Below, piece after piece: positions 7,718 through 14,982 of a DNA stretch of 41,178 bases. The DNA comes from Lachnospiraceae bacterium. GTDB taxonomy: Bacteria; Bacillota; Clostridia; Lachnospirales; Lachnospiraceae. The DNA is taken from contig JAFVBO010000009.1 of assembly GCA_017479935.1 (NCBI GenBank), forward strand, positions 1 through 41,178, read 5' to 3'. The translations under genes and the position numbers were made by a program. Within the stretch, counting starts at the first letter, position 1; each line of letters begins with the position of its first letter. The notes under the pieces are model-generated. The model saw only the letters and a list, made by a program, of their open reading frames with translations. It was not told the origin of the DNA and did no database searches.

Positions 7718-8356
7718 TTAGCCGCGAACTTCCTTGACGATGTCGGCAGCTTCCTTCACTAACGCCTTGATCTCATCAAACTTACCCTCGTCAATCAGGC
7801 TTCCCTTGACCATCCAGGAACCACCGCAGGCCAGGATCTTGTCATAAGCCAGATAGTCGCGGACGTTCTTCGCGCTGATGCCGCCGGTGGGCATGAACTT
7901 CACGTTGACGTACGCTGCTGCCATCGCCTTGATGAAAGGCAGACCGCCCGAAGGCTCGGCCGGGAAGAACTTCACGCAGTCAAGACCTAAAGCAAGGGCT
8001 CTCTCCACGTCGGAAGGGGTGCAGGTGCCGGGGCATACCGGAACGCCGCGGTTGATGCAGTACTGCACGATTTCCGGATTTAAGCCAGGGGCAACGATGA
8101 ACTTCGCGCCGGCGTTGATCGCGCGGTTGGCCTGATCGATCGTAAGAACCGTGCCGGCACCGACAAACAGGTCCGGATACTCCGTGCTCATGATCTTAAT
8201 GGATTCCTCGGCTGCTGCCGTGCGGAACGTAACCTCGGCGCAGGGAAGACCGCCCTCCATAAGGGCCTTGGCAAGCGGAGCCGCATCCTTCGCGTCGTTT
8301 AAAACAACAACAGGGATAATGCCGATTTCTCCGATTCTCTTTAAAACATCATTCAT
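7718..8356 (-). CDS. eda: KDPG/KHG aldolase (2-dehydro-3-deoxy-6-phosphogluconate aldolase)
   Basis: A 212-residue class I aldolase that splits 2-keto-3-deoxy-6-phosphogluconate into pyruvate and glyceraldehyde 3-phosphate, the last step of the Entner-Doudoroff and hexuronate routes. The catalytic Glu is in 'CAEVTFRTAAA', the Schiff-base Lys in 'CVKFFPAE', and the phosphate-binding 'PTGGIS' follows. Length is standard. The ATG at 8356 has an AGGAGGT site; the longer frame up to 8482 would cover the promoter. It stands alone with its own promoter and terminator, with no kinase or dehydratase nearby, so the source of its substrate is not shown here. Confidence 0.95.
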   Translation of the reverse strand: MNDVLKRIGEIGIIPVVVLNDAKDAAPLAKALMEGGLPCAEVTFRTAAAEESIKIMSTEYPDLFVGAGTVLTIDQANRAINAGAKFIVAPGLNPEIVQYCINRGVPVCPGTCTPSDVERALALGLDCVKFFPAEPSGGLPFIKAMAAAYVNVKFMPTGGISAKNVRDYLAYDKILACGGSWMVKGSLIDEGKFDEIKALVKEAADIVKEVRG

Positions 8357-8464
8357 TACGATACCTCCTGATCTTTTGTGACTGCTTTCCTCCAGGGCAT
8401 TTTGCCCTGCCCGACTTCTTTCAATTTCGCAAAACAACTGTCCGAATGCCGGAAATATAGTTAA

Positions 8465-8492
8465 ATTATAGCGATAAGGCACAAAAAGTCAA
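8465..8492 (-). promoter_or_regulatory. Promoter of the KDPG aldolase gene
   Basis: Minus strand TTGACT (8487-8492), 16-bp spacer, TATAAT (8465-8470), about 110 bp before the ATG at 8356. Confidence 0.65.
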
Positions 8493-8542
8493 TATACGTT
8501 CCAGTCATGCCTATGCACATCTGCAAGAAAACCCGTGAATAG

Positions 8543-8588
8543 TAACAAGAAAACCAGGCACTGGCAGATCCTGCCGCTAAGTGCCTGG
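8543..8588 (-). terminator. Terminator after yajC
   Basis: Minus strand stem CCAGGCACT...AGTGCCTGG (8580-8588 with 8554-8562) followed by TTTTCTTG. It ends the amidohydrolase-yajC transcript. Confidence 0.8.
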
Positions 8589-8601
8589 CCTTCTATACTT
8601 C

Positions 8602-8883
8602 CTATTCTTCCGCCGGTTTGATGATCTGCTGGATCGCGTAAATCACGAAGGTGGCGGTGGTTCCGTTCGCTTCGTCCACCAGGAGCCTCACGGTATCCCC
8701 GTCTCTTTCCACAACCTTACCGATCAGGCCGCCGATGGTGGTTACCTTATCGCCCGCCTTCACGGAGGCGTGCATCTCTTTCACCTGTTTGTTTTTCTTA
8801 TTGCCCGGCACGATCACGACAAAATACAGAATCGCAAACAGCGCCAGCGCGTACGCCAGAATGACAAGTAATGGATTATTCAT
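8602..8883 (-). CDS. yajC: Preprotein translocase accessory subunit YajC
   Basis: A 93-residue protein with one N-terminal membrane helix (about residues 4-26, 'LLVILAYALALFAILYFVVI') and a small cytoplasmic domain with the family signature 'VKAGDKVTTIGGLIGKVV'. YajC associates with SecDF-YidC and SecYEG in protein export. It starts 13 bp after the stop of the amidohydrolase, so the two share a transcript. In many clostridia yajC sits near tgt/secDF; here it does not, which is a moved or split arrangement. Confidence 0.93.
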   Translation of the reverse strand: MNNPLLVILAYALALFAILYFVVIVPGNKKNKQVKEMHASVKAGDKVTTIGGLIGKVVERDGDTVRLLVDEANGTTATFVIYAIQQIIKPAEE

Positions 8884-8895
8884 ATTTTACCCCAG

Positions 8896-10077
8896 TCAGT
8901 TGTTCAAAAACTTTTCCGCGATGTTCACAAACGCGGCGGAGCCCATCCAGAACACATCCTCATCCACGTTAAACTTCGGGTTGTGATGCGCGACATCCGT
9001 TCCCTTCGCCGGGTTTGCGGAGGACAGGAACATGAACGCACCAGGAACTTCATTCAGATAGTAGGCAAAATCCTCGCCGCCCATGTTGGGATGCTCCACC
9101 TCGGTGATCACCATGGAATCGCCCACCACTTCCTTGGCGCAGGCGGCGGCGAAGGCGGCCATCTCGTCGTTGTTGACGACGGGCGGTGCGCCCCAGTCCA
9201 TCTCAAACTCTACGCTTCCGCCGAAAGCCTCGGCCGTGCAGCGGGAAATCTCACCGATGCGGCGGGCCAGCTTCTGGCGCACTTCCTCGTTGAGCGCGCG
9301 GGTGGTTCCCTCAATCAGCACTTCACTGGGGATGGCGTTGTACGCTGCGCCGCCGCAGATCTTCCCGATGGTGATGACAACCGGCACATTCGCGTTGAAT
9401 TCGCGGGCGTTGATGGCTTCGAGCGCGATCACGATGTGAGCCGCGATATTCACAGGGTCGATGCCCTTTTCCGGCGTGGAGCCGTGGCAGCCGATGCCCT
9501 TTACCTTAATGATAAAGCGGTCGAAGGAGGCCATGATCGGGCCCGGGCAGATGATGAAGGTTCCTGCCGGAATGTCCTTGCTGATGATGGTGCCGATGTG
9601 CGTGCCAAAAACTGCGCATGCGCCCTTTACGGCGCCGTTTTCCACCATGATGGGAGCGCCCTTGGACGTTTCCTCCGCGGTCTGGAAAAGGAAGCGGACT
9701 TCGCCGTTCAGCTCATCCTTGTGCTCATTTAATACCTTCGCCGCGCCAAGCAGCATGGAGGTGTGCGTATCATGACCGCAGGCGTGCATGCATCCGGCAT
9801 GCTTCGAAGAGAATTCCAGGCCGGTTTCTTCCTGAATGGGAAGCGCGTCCATATCCGCGCGCAGCGCCACCACCTTGCCAGGCTTTCCGCCATTAATCAC
9901 GGCGATGATGCCGGAATCCTTATCCGACAGCGTATAAGGAATTCCGTATTCCTCCAGCTTTTTGACCACATACTCCCGGGTTTTGGGAAGATCCTTACCC
10001 AGCTCGGGGATCTGATGAAGATCGCGGCGCATGGCCACTAATGTATCTTGCAGTTCTTTGCATTCTGTCCAGAACAT
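8896..10077 (-). CDS. M20 family amidohydrolase / aminoacylase
   Basis: A 393-residue M20D metallopeptidase of the hippurate hydrolase/N-acyl amino acid deacylase group. Metal-site motifs are visible in order: 'ALRADMDALPIQEE', 'HACGHDTHTSMLLGAA', 'QTAEETSKGAPIM' with the general-base Glu, and 'NMGGEDFAYYL' near the C-terminus. The dimerisation domain lies between. It would release an amino acid from an N-acyl or amide form. The ATG at 10077 has a GAGG site. It lies just downstream of two membrane proteins and an AGCS amino acid symporter in the same direction, so an uptake-then-hydrolysis role is likely but inferred. Confidence 0.9.
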   Translation of the reverse strand: MFWTECKELQDTLVAMRRDLHQIPELGKDLPKTREYVVKKLEEYGIPYTLSDKDSGIIAVINGGKPGKVVALRADMDALPIQEETGLEFSSKHAGCMHACGHDTHTSMLLGAAKVLNEHKDELNGEVRFLFQTAEETSKGAPIMVENGAVKGACAVFGTHIGTIISKDIPAGTFIICPGPIMASFDRFIIKVKGIGCHGSTPEKGIDPVNIAAHIVIALEAINAREFNANVPVVITIGKICGGAAYNAIPSEVLIEGTTRALNEEVRQKLARRIGEISRCTAEAFGGSVEFEMDWGAPPVVNNDEMAAFAAACAKEVVGDSMVITEVEHPNMGGEDFAYYLNEVPGAFMFLSSANPAKGTDVAHHNPKFNVDEDVFWMGSAAFVNIAEKFLNN

Positions 10078-10103
10078 CGTATAACCTCGTTTCGTTTCTA
10101 TTT

Positions 10104-10146
10104 ATGACAGCCGCCTGCTTTCTATGCTGCAGGCGGCTTTTCTTTC
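10104..10146. other. Hairpin between amidohydrolase and membrane protein genes
   Basis: AGCCGCCTGC ... GCAGGCGGCT forms a strong stem. The T-run lies on the plus-strand side, while both neighbouring genes read minus, so it is more likely an RNA stability or partial-termination element than a full terminator. Confidence 0.5.
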
Positions 10147-10166
10147 AAGTAATTCTATCAAATTTT

Positions 10167-10844
10167 TTATGCCTTCGCAGCCTTCTTGCTCTCCACTACG
10201 TAGAACAGACGGCCAATCAGAACCGTACCGAACACGGTCAGAAGGATGGTGAGCCAGGCCGGGAGCGTACCGATCAGCTTGCAGACAACCGGGATCAGGA
10301 TACCGAAGATGGCGATCTTCGGTTTCTTTAACGCGAAGTTTCCGAAGGTGGCGCCGAAGATGGCCGCGGAAGCGTAGAGCTTTAAGCCATCGGTGACGAC
10401 AGCGGGAAGTACCGATACGATGGCGGTGCCCACGAACGCGGCTGCCGTGGTGGCGATCAGGTTGGTGATGATGGAACCGCAGATGGCCATCGTGGAAACC
10501 ACTTCCGCCTGGATCGTGCCGGCTTCGCTCTCCGTGACGTCAAGCGCCAGAGATGCGCAGGGCACGCGCATGTTGCCGATGTTACCGGACAGGAAGCTAA
10601 GGTAAGTGCCGGACATGCCAAGGGAGGCATAGTAGGAAACGGGCTCTACAATGTAGAACGCGCCAAAGGCGATGGCCGTCAGGGCCCACGCGCTTAAAAT
10701 GAGCTGGGCACTCGGCCAGCAGTCGTACACCGTGCAGAGGTAGATCACCGGGATGAAGGCTGTCACCGCAGCCAGGATATTGGTCGGAGAGCCGATACGA
10801 ACACAGCTCTTTTTCCATGTTTCCATATAGTTATTGTTTTCCAT
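10167..10844 (-). CDS. Multi-pass membrane protein, partner of DUF5058 protein
   Basis: A 225-residue hydrophobic protein with about five to six membrane helices and Gly/Ala-rich segments ('MSGTYLSFLSGNIGNMRVP', 'GTAIVSVLPAVV'). I do not recognise a named family with certainty. It lies 21 bp after the DUF5058 gene in the same direction. The two together look like paired subunits of a small-molecule permease, and the flanking symporter and M20 peptidase suggest an amino-acid or acyl-amino-acid substrate; this is inference. The ATG at 10844 is used because AAGGAG lies nine bases upstream; a TTG two codons earlier is possible. Confidence 0.8.
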   Translation of the reverse strand: MENNNYMETWKKSCVRIGSPTNILAAVTAFIPVIYLCTVYDCWPSAQLILSAWALTAIAFGAFYIVEPVSYYASLGMSGTYLSFLSGNIGNMRVPCASLALDVTESEAGTIQAEVVSTMAICGSIITNLIATTAAAFVGTAIVSVLPAVVTDGLKLYASAAIFGATFGNFALKKPKIAIFGILIPVVCKLIGTLPAWLTILLTVFGTVLIGRLFYVVESKKAAKA

Positions 10845-10865
10845 TGCCAAAACTCCTTTCCCTTC

Positions 10866-11591
10866 TTATGCAAACAATAAAGCTGCCGCGATACCAAACA
10901 GCATGGAAATACCCAGCGAATACTCGGCCAGTCTCGGAACCTTGGGCGTTACAAACTTGCCCAGGATCATCATGCACACAGCGCCGGCCACAACCGCGAT
11001 GAGGTTACCGTTGCTGATGGCAGGACCGCCATTTAAGAAGCCTTTGGTAATGATGGAGTTGATATTCAGATAACCGAAGATACCGATGGAGCAAGCCGCG
11101 GACATAACGCCCAGCCAGTGGCTGTCGCCGCCGGAAAGCTTTTCACGCAGTTTTTCCAGACTCGGGGTAGCCACGCCGGTCACGAGAAGCCAGCCGGCGC
11201 CGTTTAAGGCCATGGCAAACCAGGAAACCGCCAGGATTTCCAGCGTGTAGCCTTCGCCGCCAAGAGTGACGCCCGCCGCGGTAGCGCCGTTCGTCGCTGC
11301 TGCTAACTCCGTGGGAGCCGCGCCGATGATCGACAGACGCAGCCAGGACATGGGGCCGCCGATGGCGCTCATGAGGCCGACCATGACGATGAACACGCCG
11401 AGCGCGGGCCCGATGGCGCTCACAAGACCGATGCGGAATGCCTGCTTCGGAATCTCCGGGTTAATGTTGCATTCCTTGGTTGCCTTGTTGGCGGTGCGGA
11501 TGAACAGCAGAGCCTGTAAGGCTGCGATGATAACGGTGAAGCTGCAGAGAACCCACATAATCGGAAGGTTTGAAATCTGCAAATAGTCCAT
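10866..11591 (-). CDS. DUF5058 family membrane protein
   Basis: A 241-residue protein with about six membrane helices. The text 'IGLVSAIGPALGVFIVMVGLMSAIGGPMSWLRLSIIGAAPTELAAA' is characteristic of DUF5058, an uncharacterised family that usually sits beside a second small membrane protein and an amidohydrolase in Firmicutes. That is the arrangement seen here. The ATG at 11591 is preceded by an AAGGAG site. The family name is from memory of its typical sequence; its function is not known. Confidence 0.82.
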   Translation of the reverse strand: MDYLQISNLPIMWVLCSFTVIIAALQALLFIRTANKATKECNINPEIPKQAFRIGLVSAIGPALGVFIVMVGLMSAIGGPMSWLRLSIIGAAPTELAAATNGATAAGVTLGGEGYTLEILAVSWFAMALNGAGWLLVTGVATPSLEKLREKLSGGDSHWLGVMSAACSIGIFGYLNINSIITKGFLNGGPAISNGNLIAVVAGAVCMMILGKFVTPKVPRLAEYSLGISMLFGIAAALLFA

Positions 11592-11664
11592 GATGTTGCT
11601 CCTTTCTTTTGGTGCATGTGTTGTAATGTGTGGGGTATCTCATAAGGAAAACGTTTCGTTCCCT

Positions 11665-13050
11665 TTAAGAGTTCTTTCCGGCTCCGTGGCACACTTTAAC
11701 GACCATGGCGGTTAAAGCGAACAGAGCGATCGCGTTGGGGATGACCATCAGCTGGTTAAACATGTCCGTAAGCTCCCAGACCAGATCGTTGGAGGCCAGG
11801 GTTCCCAAGAAAATGAAGACCAGCGCGATGATGGTGTACACCTTGGTGGACTTTTCTCCGAACAGGTAGATCATGTTGATCTTGCCGAAGAGGTTCCATC
11901 CTAAGATGGTGGAGAAGGCAAAGAAGAACAGGCAGATCGCCACGAAGGCCGAGCCGAAACCGGTTCCGAACACAGATCCGAAGGCCGTCTGCGCCAGGTT
12001 CGTCTTGCTGATGGTTCCCGTGACGGCGCCCGTGTAGCCTTCCGCCAGGATGCCGCCCTTGGTGTAGAGCGTCGTGATGATGACAAGCGCGTTTAAGGTC
12101 AGGACGATGAACGTATCCACAAACACGCCGATCATGGCCACAACGCCCTGATCATGGGGATCCGCCACGTTTGCCTGCGCATGCGCGTGCGGCGTGGAAC
12201 CCATACCGGCTTCGTTGGAGAAAAGGCCTCTCTTGGCGCCCTGGCTGATCGCCGTCTTGATTGCGTAGCCGATGCCGCCGCCGATGATGGCCTGCGGCGC
12301 GAACGCGTACTTAAAGATCAAGGCGAAGGCTTCCGGAACCGCGGTGATGCGAAGCACCAGAATGATCAGACCGCCCACGACGAACAGCGCCGCCATAATC
12401 GGAACCACCTTCTCGGTGACAGAGGCCAGCCGCTTGATGCCGCCCAGGAAGATGGCCGCGCAGATGGCCACCAGGATGATGCCGGTCACCCAGGTAGGGA
12501 TGTGGAAAGCCGTCTGGAACGTCTCACCGATGGAATTGGACTGCACCATGCAGCCAAAGAAACCGAGGGCCAGGATGATCGCTACAGAGAAGAAAGTCGC
12601 CAGACCCTTGCCAAACGATCCCTGAAACGCGGTGGTGATGTAGTACACCGGGCCGCCGAGCACATGGCCGTCCGGGCCTTTCTGCTTGGTCTTCTGGGCC
12701 AGGACCGCTTCCGCATAGATCGTGGCCATGCCGAAGAAGGCGATGATCCACATCCAGAAGATGGCACCGGGGCCGCCGGTTAAGATTGCGCCGCTCGCGC
12801 CGACGATGTTGCCGGTACCGACCTGGGCCGCGATGGCCGTCGCTAAGGCCTGGAACGAGCTCATGCCGCTCTCGTGCTTTTCGCCATGCAGGGTCAGGTT
12901 GCCGAACACCTTCGACATGCCTTCTTTAAAGCAGCGGACCTGCACAAATCGGGTCTTGATGGAGTACCAGAGGCCCACGGCGATCAGAAGGATGATCAGG
13001 ATGTAATCAGAGAGATACGCGTTGATGGTTTGAACGACTTTGAGTAACAT
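11665..13050 (-). CDS. Alanine/glycine:cation symporter (AGCS family)
   Basis: A 461-residue transporter with roughly eleven membrane helices. The AGCS signatures are clear: 'ATAIAAQVGTGNIVGASGAILTGGPGAIFWMW', split here as an early helix pair, and 'RGLFSNEAGMGSTPHAHA' in the middle. Members import Ala or Gly with Na+ or H+. The ATG at 13050 follows AGAAAGGA and excludes the in-frame extension through the riboswitch terminator. A glycine riboswitch lies directly upstream, which argues for glycine as effector and probably substrate. It heads the run symporter - DUF5058 - membrane protein - M20 hydrolase - yajC. Confidence 0.94.
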   Translation of the reverse strand: MLLKVVQTINAYLSDYILIILLIAVGLWYSIKTRFVQVRCFKEGMSKVFGNLTLHGEKHESGMSSFQALATAIAAQVGTGNIVGASGAILTGGPGAIFWMWIIAFFGMATIYAEAVLAQKTKQKGPDGHVLGGPVYYITTAFQGSFGKGLATFFSVAIILALGFFGCMVQSNSIGETFQTAFHIPTWVTGIILVAICAAIFLGGIKRLASVTEKVVPIMAALFVVGGLIILVLRITAVPEAFALIFKYAFAPQAIIGGGIGYAIKTAISQGAKRGLFSNEAGMGSTPHAHAQANVADPHDQGVVAMIGVFVDTFIVLTLNALVIITTLYTKGGILAEGYTGAVTGTISKTNLAQTAFGSVFGTGFGSAFVAICLFFFAFSTILGWNLFGKINMIYLFGEKSTKVYTIIALVFIFLGTLASNDLVWELTDMFNQLMVIPNAIALFALTAMVVKVCHGAGKNS

Positions 13051-13070
13051 GTTTTTCTTTTCCTTTCTGC

Positions 13071-13103
13071 AACGAAAAACGGAACAGTCTGATAGACTGT
13101 TCC
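13071..13103 (-). terminator. Leader terminator of the glycine riboswitch
   Basis: On the minus strand a perfect 10-bp stem GGAACAGTCT/AGACTGTTCC with a 3-nt loop is followed by GTTTTTCG. It ends 21 bases before the symporter ATG, so it can only act as a leader attenuator, not as an end-of-gene terminator. Confidence 0.85.
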
Positions 13104-13149
13104 GGAAAAGAAAGCACAAAGATTGGGGCATGCTGATTAAAGCATGCGA

Positions 13150-13370
13150 AAACACTCTGTCCTTTTACCTGAGAGATTCGGCGAAATCTTCGTTCAGACA
13201 AGCATGTCATCTGTCGAATAAAAACATTCGCCTTGCACCTTCGGTATCCACTTTGTTAAGTGGACTTCTCCAGAGCTGCATCCGTTCCGGTCCCCGCCTT
13301 TAAAAATCAAGGCGCCTGAGAGTTTTACTCCTTCGGCAAGCAAGTCTGTTTGCGGAGTTTTGCGCCTTTT
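13150..13370 (-). promoter_or_regulatory. Glycine riboswitch, tandem type
   Basis: On the minus strand the conserved glycine aptamer pieces appear twice: 'GCCGAAGGAGTAAAACTCTC' with CTCTCAGG (near 13310-13340) and 'ACCGAAGGTGCAA' (near 13236-13250) with CTCTCAGGTAAAAGGAC (near 13153-13175). Between them is 'GCTCTGGAGAAG'. The second aptamer is complete; the first (upstream) is compact and may be a reduced one. The RNA leads into the terminator at 13071-13103 and the AGCS symporter. The sequence does not settle whether glycine turns the gene on or off; for an importer an off-switch would be logical, while most tandem glycine switches activate degradation genes. Confidence 0.88.
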
Positions 13371-13483
13371 TCAAAAGACAACGAAACACCGCGGGCTGCT
13401 GTTCCCCCGGAAACTTCTTCTGCAGTTATGTAGTTGCGCCGTAAGACTAGCACATGTTTTGCTGTCTGTCAATCAATATTTCC

Positions 13484-13512
13484 TTGACAAAAGAAAGCAG
13501 TGGTGTTACTAT
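13484..13512 (+). promoter_or_regulatory. Promoter of the DUF3793-flavodoxin operon
   Basis: TTGACA (13484-13489), 17-bp spacer, TACTAT (13507-13512). The first operator-like repeat begins 7 bp downstream, so a bound regulator would block the start of transcription. Confidence 0.75.
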
Positions 13513-13518
13513 ATGATT

Positions 13519-13591
13519 GTTAGTTATCACTAACCTAAGTCCTGCCTTTTTCGCAGGCATTTTTTAGCACATATGGTTAGTCCTATCTAAC
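13519..13591 (+). promoter_or_regulatory. Two GTTAG-N6-CTAAC operators with a leader hairpin between
   Basis: GTTAGTTATCACTAAC (13519-13534) and GTTAGTCCTATCTAAC (13576-13591) have the same 16-bp inverted-repeat form, centres 57 bp apart. They resemble TTAG/CTAA operators of DtxR-type iron or manganese repressors. Between them CCTGC...GCAGG followed by TTTTTT (about 13541-13565) looks like a weak leader terminator. Further on, 13610-13637 forms an 11-bp hairpin GTACCAATGAG/CTCGTTGGTAC just before the ribosome site. Confidence 0.6.
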
Positions 13592-13653
13592 ACGTTTTAG
13601 AGGAAACATGTACCAATGAGCCTTCCCTCGTTGGTACAGAAAGAGGATGCCGT

Positions 13654-14232
13654 ATGTCTGACGAAATCGTGATCCGCTACTGTGCACCCACATTGGCCGC
13701 GATCAAAACCGGAAGCCTGTTTAACTGTCCGTTTGAAAACCGGGCGGAACTGACCGATAGTCTTCGCGAGGTAAACCGCTGTGTACTGCAAAAAGGAGTC
13801 TGCGCCGTTCCGCTTCAGTGTAAGAATGGAAAGGCACTCATCTATCTCTATCGGCCGGACATGTTAAGGCACGACCTGCAGGACCCGCTTGCCATCGATA
13901 TTCTAAGAAAAACCGGATATCCCGCCGGAAATATTGGCAAGCAGCTCGCCTGGCTGGTCAGACGCCTGCGGGAATCGGAAACGTTTCCTCACGAAATCGG
14001 TCTGTTTCTTGGCTATCCCCCGGTAGACGTGCGGGGGTTTATGGAACACAAAGCCTGTAAGTGCACCGGTTTATGGAAGGTGTTTGAAAGCGACGAAACC
14101 GAATCAAAAAGGATATTCCGGCGCTGCGAGAACTGTACAAAATCGTATCTGAAGCGCAATCAGGAGGGATGGAGTCTTTCCCGGCTGACAATTCCGCATG
14201 ATACGAAAAATATAAGAAAGGAAATCAAGTAA
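13654..14232 (+). CDS. DUF3793 family protein
   Basis: A 192-residue protein. The opening 'RYCAPTLAAIKTGSLFNC', the middle 'GKALIYLYRPDML' and 'HEIGLFLGYPPVDVRGFMEH' are typical of DUF3793, and four late cysteines ('CKCTGLW', 'RRCENCTKSYLKR') could hold a metal. The family is common in clostridia next to flavodoxin or Feo iron-transport genes, and its function is not established. Here the flavodoxin starts two bases after its stop, so they are co-transcribed and probably co-translated. The ATG has an AGAGGA site. The operators upstream suggest induction when iron is low. Confidence 0.88.
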   Translation: MSDEIVIRYCAPTLAAIKTGSLFNCPFENRAELTDSLREVNRCVLQKGVCAVPLQCKNGKALIYLYRPDMLRHDLQDPLAIDILRKTGYPAGNIGKQLAWLVRRLRESETFPHEIGLFLGYPPVDVRGFMEHKACKCTGLWKVFESDETESKRIFRRCENCTKSYLKRNQEGWSLSRLTIPHDTKNIRKEIK

Positions 14233-14233
14233 T

Positions 14234-14650
14234 ATGAGTAAAGTAGCAGTTATCTACTGGAGTGGAACGGGTAATACCCAGACGATGGCGGAAGCCGTGG
14301 CAGAAGGCGCAAAGGGAGCAGGCGCTGAGGTTTCCCTGATCCCCTGTGCCGAGGTTGGCGATGTCTCCGGCTTTGACGCGGTGGCGATGGGCTGCCCTGC
14401 CATGGGTGCGGAAGAACTGGAGGACAGTGAATTTGTTCCCATGCTGGATAGCATCGAAGCCAAGCTGACCGGGAAAAAGATCGCCCTGTTCGGATCCTAC
14501 GGCTGGGGAGACGGCGAATGGATGCGTTCCTGGGAAGAGCGCTGCCAGAATGCGAACCTGACCCTAACTTGCGAAAGCGTCACCGCCAACAACGCGCCGG
14601 ATGACGATGCCATCGCAGCCTGCAAGGCCTTAGGTGCCGCTTTAAGCTAA
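14234..14650 (+). CDS. Flavodoxin
   Basis: A 138-residue short-chain flavodoxin. The FMN phosphate loop is 'WSGTGNTQTMAEAV' (residues 9-22); the aromatic FMN-stacking segment and acidic loop 'FGSYGWGDGEWM' follow. Flavodoxins carry electrons in place of ferredoxin, often when iron is short, which fits the putative metal operator upstream. The gene ends in front of a two-way terminator. Confidence 0.95.
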   Translation: MSKVAVIYWSGTGNTQTMAEAVAEGAKGAGAEVSLIPCAEVGDVSGFDAVAMGCPAMGAEELEDSEFVPMLDSIEAKLTGKKIALFGSYGWGDGEWMRSWEERCQNANLTLTCESVTANNAPDDDAIAACKALGAALS

Positions 14651-14683
14651 TCATTTTCCCACATTCCCCCTTATATTTTATCG

Positions 14684-14732
14684 AAAAAGATCCCGCTGCA
14701 GCGTGTTTCATGCGCTGCAGCGGGATCTTTTT
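14684..14732. terminator. Two-way intrinsic terminator between flavodoxin and acyl carrier protein
   Basis: A perfect 20-bp inverted repeat (14684-14703 with 14713-14732) with AAAAAGATC at one end and GATCTTTTT at the other and a 9-nt loop. It serves both converging genes. Confidence 0.95.
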
Positions 14733-14747
14733 CTTTATACTGTTTCT

Positions 14748-14978
14748 TTACGCTCCCTGCTTTTTCTGGATATACTCTTCGATATCCTTCACGGTAGTCA
14801 GCGTCAGGATGTCCTCATCCGGAATGGAGATGCCGAACTGATCCTCAAAATCCGTCACGATACCGATGACATCCAGGGAATTTAACCCGAGATCCGTCTG
14901 CAGGTTGGATTCCGGCTTGATTTCGTCTTCACTCTTTTCCGAGTAGTTCATCAGAATTTTCCAAATTTTCTCGTGCAT
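14748..14978 (-). CDS. Acyl carrier protein
   Basis: A 76-residue acidic carrier protein with the phosphopantetheine site Ser in 'DLGLNSLDVIGIV'. It ends 'DIEEYIQKK', typical for ACP. AAGGAG precedes the ATG at 14978. The start lies four bases after the stop of the ligase gene, so it is most likely the partner on which that ligase loads its acyl group. It is apart from any fatty-acid synthesis cluster, so it is probably a dedicated ACP and not the main acpP. Confidence 0.93.
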   Translation of the reverse strand: MHEKIWKILMNYSEKSEDEIKPESNLQTDLGLNSLDVIGIVTDFEDQFGISIPDEDILTLTTVKDIEEYIQKKQGA

Positions 14979-14982
14979 GCTG

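Noticed and set aside
8983-9732. Plus-strand open frame opposite the M20 hydrolase
   Set aside because: Shadow frame, His/Asp-rich text typical of antisense of a GC-rich gene.
12154-12783. Plus-strand open frame opposite the AGCS symporter
   Set aside because: Shadow frame of a transporter gene; very charged text without motif.
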